In this document: positions 14,785-20,181 of the stretch, one piece after another
Numbering within the stretch: the stretch's first letter is position 1
Layout of the letters: every line of letters begins with the position of its first letter
NCBI GenBank assembly: GCA_963582935.1
Contig: CAUZSH010000032.1
Span: 1-20,181, forward strand
Direction: 5' to 3'
Origin: CAUZSH01 sp963582935
GTDB taxonomy: Bacteria > Pseudomonadota > Gammaproteobacteria > Francisellales > Francisellaceae
Length of the DNA stretch: 20,181 nucleotides
Program-made: the position numbers and the translations under genes
Notes under the pieces: model-generated
Told to the model about the DNA's origin: nothing
Databases searched by the model: none
What the model saw: the letters and a program-made list of their open reading frames with translations, nothing else

Positions 14785-14919
14785 AACAATCAATGAAGGA
14801 TCGTTGGTTTGAAAAGGGATAGTTCAAGATATAGGATATATCTGACAGGATGTCACAGTCTAGGATTGACTGCATTGATCAAGGATTTGATCGAAAGTGA
14901 TCTGGCATGATGCCTATTA

Positions 14920-14949
14920 AAACTCACGGATGAGTTTAACGCTTTTTTT
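14920..14949 (+). terminator. Intrinsic terminator of the small RNA
   Basis: A 7-bp stem AAACTCA/TGAGTTT (14920-14926 and 14931-14937) with loop CGGA is followed, after a 5-nt spacer, by seven T (14943-14949). The last hairpin thus doubles as a CsrA-type site. The stem is AT-rich, so termination may be incomplete. Confidence 0.55.
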
Positions 14950-15039
14950 AATCTTCCCCTGCGCAACTCAAAGCGCACTATTAAACTCAGGATAAATAGT
15001 CCGCCATTTTATTAGATCTTTACTACCCTAAATTTAATC

Positions 15040-16290
15040 TTACTTATAAACTGGAAAACGACCACAAAGCTCAAGCACCTTGGCTTTCACATCCGCCTCT
15101 ACTTTTTCATCCCCTAAATGATCCAACACATCGCACATCCAGGTTGTGATTTGTTCTGCTTCTACTTCTCCAAAGCCACGTGTGGTGATTGCTGGGGTAC
15201 CTATACGAAGGCCGCTCGTCACAAAAGGAGAACGAGGGTCATTCGGTACTGTGTTTTTATTTACCGTGATATTGGCACGCCCTAAAGCCGCTTCCGCTTC
15301 TTTACCTGTCATGTCTTTTGCAATCAAATCCACCAAGACAAGATGATTATGTGTGTCATTTGAAACCACATCATAGCCACGAGACATCAGCACTTCACAC
15401 ATTTTTTGAGCATTCTTAACCACTTGCACCTGATAGTCTTTAAATTCAGGCTCTAAGGCTTCCTTAAAAGCAACCGCTTTCCCTGCAATCACATGCATCA
15501 ACGGACCGCCTTGAATGCCTGGAAAAACAATAGAATTAAATTTCTTTTCAAGCTCAGGATTCGCCTGACAAACGATCAAACCACCACGGGGACCACGAAG
15601 CGTTTTATGTGTAGTGGTGGTAACAACATGTGCATGAGGCACAGGGTTTGGATAAATACCCACCGCAATCATTCCTGCAACATGTGCTATATCCACCATC
15701 AAATAAGCACCGACTTCATCCGCTATCTTACGAAAACGCGCCCAATCTACCACGCCTGAAAAAGCAGAAAATCCTGCCACAATCATTTTAGGCTTATGTT
15801 CGAGCGCTAAAGCTTCAACTTCCGCATAATCAATATCTCCACTTTCATCTAGACCATATTGAATTGCATTAAATAACTTACCTGAAAAATTTACTTTTGA
15901 GCCATGTGTTAAATGTCCGCCATGAGCAAGGCTCATTCCTAACACCGTATCACCCGGCTTTAATAATGCAAAATAAACGGCCGCATTTGCTTGAGAACCT
16001 GAATGCGGTTGAACGTTAGCATAGTCAGCGCCAAAAAGTTCTTTTGCTCTTTCAACGGCAAGACGTTCAGCAACATCTACATGCTCACAGCCACCGTAAT
16101 AGCGCTTACCCGCATAGCCTTCAGCATATTTATTGGTAAACTGTGATCCTTGTGCTTCCATGACACGAGGTGACGCATAATTTTCAGATGCAATTAACTC
16201 AATATGCTCTTCTTGGCGTACATCTTCAGCAACAATCGCATTATAAAGCTCAGGATCATAAGATTGAATATTCATATCACGGGTAAACAT
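15040..16290 (-). CDS. glyA: Serine hydroxymethyltransferase
   Basis: GlyA converts serine and tetrahydrofolate to glycine and 5,10-methylene-tetrahydrofolate, the main source of one-carbon units. At 416 residues it is the standard length, and the N-terminus (M-F-T-R-D-M-N-I) aligns with E. coli GlyA. PLP-binding Lys229 is in T-T-T-T-H-K-T-L-R-G-P-R-G-G. Other family landmarks are E-L-I-A-S-E-N-Y (31-38), Y-A-E-G-Y-A-G-K-R-Y-Y-G-G (55-67) and D-I-A-H-V-A-G (200-206). An AAGGAG ribosome-binding site lies 6 nt before the ATG (complement of 16297-16302). It is monocistronic and divergent from darP. I saw no purR-like site or riboswitch in the 81-bp upstream gap. Confidence 0.97.
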   Translation of the reverse strand: MFTRDMNIQSYDPELYNAIVAEDVRQEEHIELIASENYASPRVMEAQGSQFTNKYAEGYAGKRYYGGCEHVDVAERLAVERAKELFGADYANVQPHSGSQANAAVYFALLKPGDTVLGMSLAHGGHLTHGSKVNFSGKLFNAIQYGLDESGDIDYAEVEALALEHKPKMIVAGFSAFSGVVDWARFRKIADEVGAYLMVDIAHVAGMIAVGIYPNPVPHAHVVTTTTHKTLRGPRGGLIVCQANPELEKKFNSIVFPGIQGGPLMHVIAGKAVAFKEALEPEFKDYQVQVVKNAQKMCEVLMSRGYDVVSNDTHNHLVLVDLIAKDMTGKEAEAALGRANITVNKNTVPNDPRSPFVTSGLRIGTPAITTRGFGEVEAEQITTWMCDVLDHLGDEKVEADVKAKVLELCGRFPVYK

Positions 16291-16334
16291 AGCAGACTCC
16301 TTTTCTATTTTACTTCAAGTTAATTTCGGCTATC

Positions 16335-16363
16335 ATTCTACACATAGAAACGCCATATCCCAA
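16335..16363 (-). promoter_or_regulatory. Candidate glyA promoter
   Basis: Read leftward, TTGGGA (complement of 16358-16363) and TAGAAT (complement of 16335-16340) are 17 nt apart and lie 45 nt before the glyA ATG. The -10 matches five of six consensus bases and the -35 four of six. Confidence 0.4.
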
Positions 16364-16371
16364 GTAAAGCG

Positions 16372-16893
16372 ATGCAAGAACCAAAACAAACTGAATCAGA
16401 CATTATTAAAAGCCGCACCCAGACAAAAAATGATGCACATGACCTTAAAGACTTTGGCAAAAAGTTGATCGAGTTAAATGAAAAGCAAATCAAATCTTTG
16501 CCACTTGATGAAACTGTTATTGATAATATCCTTGATGCTAAAACGATGACTAAAACTGCCTTTAAACGTCAACTGCAATATGTCGGCAAACTTTTACGCT
16601 CATGTGATATGGAACCCATTTATGACGCTTATAATAAATACACCTCTCAAAGTGTTGAGGATACCGCCCTCCTTCATCGAATTGAAAAACTAAGACTTCG
16701 GCTTCTTGATAGCGAAACATCCAAAATGGCCACAACAGAATTTCTATCAAAGTACCCTTATGCCAGTCCGCAAATATTGCGCCAACTGATCCGCAATACG
16801 CTTAAAGAGCAAAAAGAGAATAAACCTGTTAAAAATTTCAGAGAACTATTTCAGTTTATTAAAAATGCCATGACAACAGCAGATCCAACATAA
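16372..16893 (+). CDS. darP: Ribosome biogenesis factor DarP (YjgA, DUF615)
   Basis: This 173-residue all-helical protein matches the DarP/YjgA family (E. coli 183 aa), which binds late 50S precursors and supports maturation of the peptidyl-transferase centre. Conserved family stretches are K-S-L-P-L-D-E (40-46), R-Q-L-Q-Y-V-G-K-L-L-R (66-76), H-R-I-E-K-L-R-L-R-L-L-D (102-113), and R-Q-L-I-R-N-T-L-K-E-Q-K-E-N-K-P (about 136-151), ending in an F-Q-F-I-K segment. The N-terminal acidic extension of the E. coli protein is shortened here. No strong ribosome-binding site precedes the ATG. It is followed after 18 nt by the retropepsin-like gene and is divergent from glyA. Confidence 0.9.
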   Translation: MQEPKQTESDIIKSRTQTKNDAHDLKDFGKKLIELNEKQIKSLPLDETVIDNILDAKTMTKTAFKRQLQYVGKLLRSCDMEPIYDAYNKYTSQSVEDTALLHRIEKLRLRLLDSETSKMATTEFLSKYPYASPQILRQLIRNTLKEQKENKPVKNFRELFQFIKNAMTTADPT

Positions 16894-16911
16894 TTTCCAC
16901 AATCTATCGCT

Positions 16912-17421
16912 ATGCCAAAATCAAGCAACTCTAAGTTTTTCGTTTATATCTTTTGGATACTGCTTTTTGTTGTGGGCTATTATGGCTTTAATACTTTTAT
17001 CCAAAATAGAAATAACCCCAATCAAGCACCACAAACAGAAATAAATCAGCGAGGGCAACACGTTGTTTACCTCCAAGCAAACCCGAGTCACTCCTATATT
17101 GTTAATGGTTATATCAATCAATATCCTGTCACTTTTCTTGTGGATACAGGCGCTTCTTCGGTCGTTGTCCCTCATGCTATCGCACAAAAAATTGGCTTAT
17201 CTAAAGGGCAAGCATATGAAGCGTATACTGCAAATGGCGTAATTACCGTTTATGATACAACTATAGACAATCTTTCTATTGGAAATATTTCATTATCAAA
17301 TGTTCGAGCGAGCATTAACCCTGCTGAAGAAGGAAAACAAGTGCTACTCGGCATGAGCGCACTTAAAAAATTAGAGTTTCAATATAAGAATAATAGATTG
17401 ATTTTAATTCAAAATAAATAA
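16912..17421 (+). CDS. Membrane-anchored retropepsin-like aspartic protease
   Basis: This 169-residue protein has one N-terminal transmembrane segment (about 9-30), a polar linker and a single retropepsin-like domain (about 50-167). The catalytic motif is F-L-V-D-T-G-A-S-S-V-V-V (Asp78), and the second family landmark, V-L-L-G-M-S-A-L-K, is near residue 144. Such single-domain enzymes must dimerise to bring two Asp-Thr-Gly loops together. The topology places the domain in the periplasm. This matches the bacterial family of TIGR02281-like clan AA proteases, whose physiological substrates are generally unknown. It probably shares a message with darP and converges on the rubredoxin gene with only 2 nt between stops. 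Confidence 0.88.
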   Translation: MPKSSNSKFFVYIFWILLFVVGYYGFNTFIQNRNNPNQAPQTEINQRGQHVVYLQANPSHSYIVNGYINQYPVTFLVDTGASSVVVPHAIAQKIGLSKGQAYEAYTANGVITVYDTTIDNLSIGNISLSNVRASINPAEEGKQVLLGMSALKKLEFQYKNNRLILIQNK

Positions 17422-17423
17422 TC

Positions 17424-17603
17424 TTAGATTTCAAGCATTTCAAAATCTTCTTTACCCACGCCACAATCAGGGCACTCCCAGTCTTCAGGTACATCTTCCC
17501 ATCGTGTACCAGGTGCAATATTATCTTCTGGCCAGCCTTCAGCCTCATCATAAATAAGACCACAAACCACACACATATATTGCTTTAAATCAACAATGAC
17601 CAT
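17424..17603 (-). CDS. Rubredoxin
   Basis: This 59-residue iron protein has the two rubredoxin knuckles C-V-V-C-G (Cys11, Cys14) and C-P-D-C-G (Cys44, Cys47) that coordinate a single Fe in a Cys4 site. Conserved residues around them include Y-M-C, G-L-I-Y-D, P-G-T-R-W and W-E-C-P. It is a small one-electron carrier in the cytoplasm; its partner reductase and acceptor are not in the window. I chose the ATG at 17603 because AGAAGGG lies 6 nt before it and the alignment starts there; a TTG at 17621 would add six residues. It is divergent from batD, with a 199-bp gap in which no promoter stood out. Confidence 0.93.
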   Translation of the reverse strand: MVIVDLKQYMCVVCGLIYDEAEGWPEDNIAPGTRWEDVPEDWECPDCGVGKEDFEMLEI

Positions 17604-17802
17604 TTGAAACCCTTCTCTCAAAACTTTCTGTTTGATTTTCAGGCAGCATTATCCTCATAAATCCACCACATTGCAAGCCCCATAAAAAATATATGGAAAG
17701 AAATTCATATTTTCAATTTTTATATGTCTTTACTTGCTGTTTTAGCACTGAATTTATACAGTTACAGCTAACATACAAGCTCAGCAATCATTTTATTTTC
17801 TT

Positions 17803-19590
17803 ATGAAAAAATATGTTCTTTTTTTGCTCCTATCAATATTCACTACATCTATCTTCACTGCACCTATCTTTGCAAATATCACCGCCTCTTTAAGCAATCG
17901 TATTATTGCATCAGGGCAGCCGTTTCAGCTAACTATTTCGTCTAATACCGATAATAAAATATCTCCCGACACCGCGCCATTAAAAAAAGACTTTATTATT
18001 CTCAGACAATCAACAGGGCAAAGCATTCGGAGCGTAAATGGACACACCACTAAAAATTATCAGTGGGTATACACCATACAAGCCATACCTACTCTAAAAA
18101 AGGAAGATAAGCCAATACAACTTGTCATCCCTAGCATTTCTATCAGTAATGACAAAACCCAACCACTCACGATCACGTTAACCGCTCCCGTTGGCAGCTT
18201 TCATTATGACGATAGTAGCATTCAAATCACCTCTAACATTGAAAAGAAATCATACCATGTACAAGAAGAAATAAGACTCAAGATCAAAATTGCAATTTCC
18301 CCAGCCATGTCTCAAGAAATACAAGGTGCGGCGCTCTCTCCCATTAGCATTCCAGATGTCACCGTTAAGGAACTTGGAAAGCCACAGAAAACGGAAGAAA
18401 TAATTGGTAGCAAACCATTTTTAGTCACCTCTATTACGTATGTGCTTTTTCCTCAAAAAAGTGGACTTCTTAATATCCCATCTCAAACGCTCGCTATGCG
18501 CGTCCTAGACCGTACAAAAAAAGCCAATCACCACTTTTCTCAATTTGGTTTTGGCAACAGCATGTTCCAAGTAACCACGCCACTTCGCCTTGTTACCGAA
18601 CCGCATCATCTAAATATTCTCCCGATCCCTCAGTCCTATAACGCCCCTTGGATTCCAGCTTCTGGACTGACACTCTCCCAAACCATCAAAAAACCTAATA
18701 CAAAAGATGGTTATCAAACTGGTGATATTATTCGTCGTAAAATCACGATTACCGCAACAGGTTTACTCGGCACACAAATACCAGATCTCATGGATCATTT
18801 TAAAAATGAAAATTTAAGCAACTACCCAGAACCTGCAATATTTGGCACAAGCAACAATCACGGCAAGAGAATTGAAACCATTAGATACATTGCAAACAAA
18901 CCTGGTACTTATACATTTCCACCCATTAATATCACATGGTGGAACACTAAAACTAATAAAGTGGAAACAACATCCTTATCTGAAGAAACAATCACGGTCA
19001 TGGGGCAAACTATTGACAACAAGGGACTCGCTGCTATCAAAAAAGCACCTTTTACAGAGGAAAGTATATCTGACAATCAAACAGCTTCAAGCATAAAAGC
19101 TATGCCTGCGAAAAAGGCACTGTCTTACTATATTCCCATCACCATACTCCTTATGGTACTTTTATTAATTACCCTCTTTATTGTGCTGTCTGACCGAAAA
19201 AAACGGACCACACCACCAAAGCAAAATAACATAAAAGACACGACAAAAATTACTCATATGGCAAGCATCGCACCATTGCTTAAAAAGCTAACGCTCGCTT
19301 TCAATTCAAGGAAAACACAAGAAATTCATCAGGCTTTACGTAGCATTTCCAAGCAACTTTATCCAAAGAAACCGAATGCTTACCAATTATTGTGCAATCA
19401 TTTTTCTGATGACAATAAGGCTTATTTAGCGGCCATCGAACATTATCATTATTCACCATCTAGGAACATAACAGAACCTTATCCAGACAAAGCCATTATA
19501 AAAAATATTGTTGTGACTATTAAGAGTATTGCCCAATCTCAAGACAGTCAACAAAGTCGAGTGATTCCTAATTTATATCCAGATAATTGA
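17803..19590 (+). CDS. batD: BatD family protein (Bacteroides aerotolerance-type)
   Basis: This 595-residue envelope protein has a signal peptide (1-24, cleavage likely after I-F-A). The periplasmic region (about 25-440) starts with I-T-A-S-L-S-N-R-I-I-A-S-G-Q-P-F-Q-L and contains several beta-sandwich repeats, including K-S-Y-H-V-Q-E-E-I-R-L-K-I-K and Y-Q-T-G-D-I-I-R-R-K-I-T-I. One transmembrane helix follows (about 442-464), then a cytoplasmic helical tail of about 130 residues. This is the BatD layout. BatD is usually encoded after batA, batB and batC beside a MoxR ATPase, and has been linked to oxidative or envelope stress, but its biochemical role is not established. None of those partners is next to it here: rubredoxin lies upstream on the other strand and a broken DJ-1/PfpI gene lies downstream. 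Confidence 0.82.
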   Translation: MKKYVLFLLLSIFTTSIFTAPIFANITASLSNRIIASGQPFQLTISSNTDNKISPDTAPLKKDFIILRQSTGQSIRSVNGHTTKNYQWVYTIQAIPTLKKEDKPIQLVIPSISISNDKTQPLTITLTAPVGSFHYDDSSIQITSNIEKKSYHVQEEIRLKIKIAISPAMSQEIQGAALSPISIPDVTVKELGKPQKTEEIIGSKPFLVTSITYVLFPQKSGLLNIPSQTLAMRVLDRTKKANHHFSQFGFGNSMFQVTTPLRLVTEPHHLNILPIPQSYNAPWIPASGLTLSQTIKKPNTKDGYQTGDIIRRKITITATGLLGTQIPDLMDHFKNENLSNYPEPAIFGTSNNHGKRIETIRYIANKPGTYTFPPINITWWNTKTNKVETTSLSEETITVMGQTIDNKGLAAIKKAPFTEESISDNQTASSIKAMPAKKALSYYIPITILLMVLLLITLFIVLSDRKKRTTPPKQNNIKDTTKITHMASIAPLLKKLTLAFNSRKTQEIHQALRSISKQLYPKKPNAYQLLCNHFSDDNKAYLAAIEHYHYSPSRNITEPYPDKAIIKNIVVTIKSIAQSQDSQQSRVIPNLYPDN

Positions 19591-19600
19591 TTACTTTCTC

Positions 19601-19759
19601 TTAACCAACACACCTTTCAGCAAAAGGGTCCCAGCTAGCATCTTGGTGCCATTCATATTCAATCCAATTTGCCACTTTACTCGCAGTTTCCATGCCCAAA
19701 AGATGCGCTATAATCGCTAAGCTCATATCCATACCCGCTCCGCTGAAACGCCTGAAGAA
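19601..19759 (-). pseudogene. C-terminal remnant of a DJ-1/PfpI family gene
   Basis: Read leftward, 52 codons from 19759 to a stop at 19601-19603 resemble the C-terminal end of DJ-1/PfpI superfamily proteins: S-G-A-G-M-D-M-S-L-A-I-I-A-H-L-L-G corresponds to the family A-G-I-D-x-A-L-x-L-V-x-x-x-x-G helix. W-I-E-Y-E-W-H-Q-D...D-P-F corresponds to the terminal I-E-Y-D...P-P-F segment. The catalytic Cys part is missing. Homology stops where an IS66-type end begins at 19761; the frame runs on into IS sequence to a stop near 19856. The gene was most likely cut by the insertion; the rest, if kept, lies beyond the window. Confidence 0.65.
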
Positions 19760-19840
19760 GGTAAGCGTCTCATGATCTACATCTAACAATCCAAAATATA
19801 GCCCGTCATACTTATAATCACATTCAACAAGTGGAGTATT

Positions 19841-20014
19841 ATGATAATGAGCGAGTTAGATGATAAATGGTTGACCTTAGTCAAAGAATGGGAGGACTCT
19901 GGTCAGACACAGGCTGAGTTCTGTCGCCAAAAGGATGTCAAGAAAGTAACCTTTGGATATTGGCGCAACAAGTTTATAGGGCGGTTTAAGGATGCAATTG
20001 CGAAAAAATCTTAG
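19841..20014 (+). pseudogene. tnpA: Truncated IS66 accessory protein TnpA
   Basis: The 57-codon frame encodes the N-terminal helix-turn-helix of IS66 accessory TnpA proteins: W-E-D-S-G-Q-T-Q-A-E-F-C-R-Q-K-D-V and F-G-Y-W-R-N-K-F match the usual W-x-x-S-G-x-S-x-x-x-F-C-R and F-x-Y-W-R-x-K/R. GGAG lies 5 nt before the ATG. Intact relatives are roughly twice as long; here the frame ends at TAG (20012-20014), exactly where IS3-type sequence starts. It begins 80 nt inside the putative left end, the normal position for tnpA. Confidence 0.75.
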
Positions 20015-20076
20015 GCTACCTTTTTCATGTTTACCAAATACTCATTTGGAGTGTAATACCCCAAAACACCAAAGGT
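20011..20076 (-). pseudogene. 3' end of an IS3-type transposase gene
   Basis: Read leftward, this encodes T-F-G-V-L-G-Y-Y-T-P-N-E-Y-L-V-N-M-K-K-V-A followed by TAA (complement of 20011-20013). L-G-Y-x-T-P-x-E-Y is the C-terminal signature of IS3/IS481-type DDE transposases. Only about 21 codons remain. Its stop overlaps the TAG that ends tnpA. Confidence 0.5.
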
Positions 20077-20181
20077 GCTGAAGCTAGTGCTCACCTATAC
20101 AGCCTGATTGAAAGTGCCAAGCTTTATAACCTCAAGGTTTTTGACTATCTTAAGTTTGTATTTGAGAATATTGCCACAGCT
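20065..20181 (+). pseudogene. tnpC: C-terminal fragment of IS66 transposase TnpC
   Basis: From about 20065 the forward frame reads N-T-K-G-A-E-A-S-A-H-L-Y-S-L-I-E-S-A-K and stays open to the window edge. G-A-E-A-S-A-x-L-Y-S-L-I-E-T-A-K-x-N-G-L is the conserved C-terminal signature of IS66 TnpC. The catalytic core is absent, so this is a remnant; the true stop lies past position 20181. Confidence 0.75.

Larger units (their letters stand above)
14690..14949 (+). ncRNA. CsrB/RsmY-type CsrA-sequestering small RNA
   Basis: About 260 nt made almost wholly of small hairpins. Nine have GGA in the loop: 14691-14711, 14736-14758, 14791-14806, 14809-14827, 14827-14843, 14843-14855, 14856-14872, 14877-14892 and 14920-14937. 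All nine GGA triplets on this strand are in loops, and the stems are perfect or nearly so (for example ACAACAGT/ACTGTTGT around AAGGAAT). The 14843-14855 hairpin presents ACAGGATGT, which closely matches the CsrA binding consensus. Five further short hairpins carry AGA or TGA in the loop. No reading frame of interest is present on this strand. An extended -10 element precedes it and a T7 tract follows the last hairpin. Known CsrB, CsrC, RsmY and RsmZ have this design and bind many CsrA dimers, relieving CsrA repression of target messages. Expected activation by BarA and its partner regulator is inference from those systems. It is divergent from xseA and convergent with glyA. Confidence 0.85.
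19761..20181 (+). mobile_element. Degraded IS66-family element with an IS3-type insert, cut by the window edge
   Basis: The left part begins with GTAAGCGTCTCATGATCTAC (19761-19780); IS66 elements characteristically begin GTAAGCG. It continues with an IS66 tnpA-like start, then the end of an IS3-type transposase gene on the opposite strand, then the last codons of an IS66 tnpC. The middle of the IS66 element (end of tnpA, all of tnpB, most of tnpC) is missing, so it cannot move by itself. The right inverted repeat and the target duplication lie outside the window. Confidence 0.65.

Noticed and set aside
14601..14789. Open frame of 62 codons on the - strand overlapping the small RNA
   Set aside because: It is antisense to the hairpin array, has a cysteine-rich composition without family resemblance, and is explained by the repeated RNA structure on the other strand.
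14691..14937. Regularly spaced short repeats that could suggest a CRISPR array
   Set aside because: Repeats are not identical, units are hairpins with varying stems, there are no constant-length spacers, and no cas genes are present.
16291..16371. Possible riboswitch or PurR control in front of glyA
   Set aside because: The gap is only 81 bp, shared with darP, and shows no glycine or tetrahydrofolate aptamer core that I can recognise; only a plain promoter was seen.
17604..17621. TTG start adding six residues to rubredoxin
   Set aside because: The purine-rich ribosome-binding site AGAAGGG lies inside that extension and is correctly spaced for the ATG at 17603.

Overview
The window reads as chromosome of a low-GC gammaproteobacterium. 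The supporting evidence is an RpoS-type sigma factor, a BarA/GacS-type tripartite hybrid kinase, DarP (YjgA), Bax, XseAB and a CsrB/RsmY-like RNA. The AT-rich coding sequence would suit a Legionellales or Thiotrichales type relative, but the genus is inference. Most genes are ordinary core genes packed in short operons with 1-8 nt overlaps. Only the two edges look foreign.

Layout. 1-174 is a GC-rich, highly self-complementary stretch of unknown nature. 227-1428 (+) is a lipoprotein gene coupled to a Bax-like glucosaminidase gene. 1461-2321 (-) is rpoS with a short N-terminus. 2603-3097 (+) is an unknown lipoprotein with a recognisable promoter. 3116-8458 (-) is a tightly overlapped operon read as barA, TPR protein, aminotransferase. 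8628-12104 (+) is mfd. 12209-14378 (-) is xseA, xseB and a short-chain dehydrogenase, again with 4-nt overlaps. 14690-14949 (+) is an unlabelled small RNA. 15040-16290 (-) is glyA. 16372-17421 (+) is darP and a membrane-anchored retropepsin-like protease. 17424-17603 (-) is rubredoxin. 17803-19590 (+) is batD. 19601-20181 is the tail of a DJ-1/PfpI gene cut by a degraded IS66 element that itself contains the end of an IS3-type transposase gene.

The main discovery is the RNA at about 14690-14949. It is a chain of nine stem-loops, every one with GGA in its loop, interleaved with about five short stem-loops carrying AGA or TGA. One loop context (14846-14853, CAGGATGT) closely matches the known high-affinity CsrA site. 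An extended -10 element sits at the right distance upstream, and a GGA hairpin followed by seven T closes it. This is the architecture of CsrB/RsmZ RNAs that titrate CsrA/RsmA. In known systems such RNAs are switched on by the BarA/GacS phosphorelay, and a BarA-type kinase lies 6 kb away. rpoS, a frequent downstream partner of this circuit, is also here. CsrA and the response regulator UvrY/GacA/LetA are not in the window. Five prime units of the RNA are a visible tandem duplication with compensating stem changes, which argues that the structure is selected.
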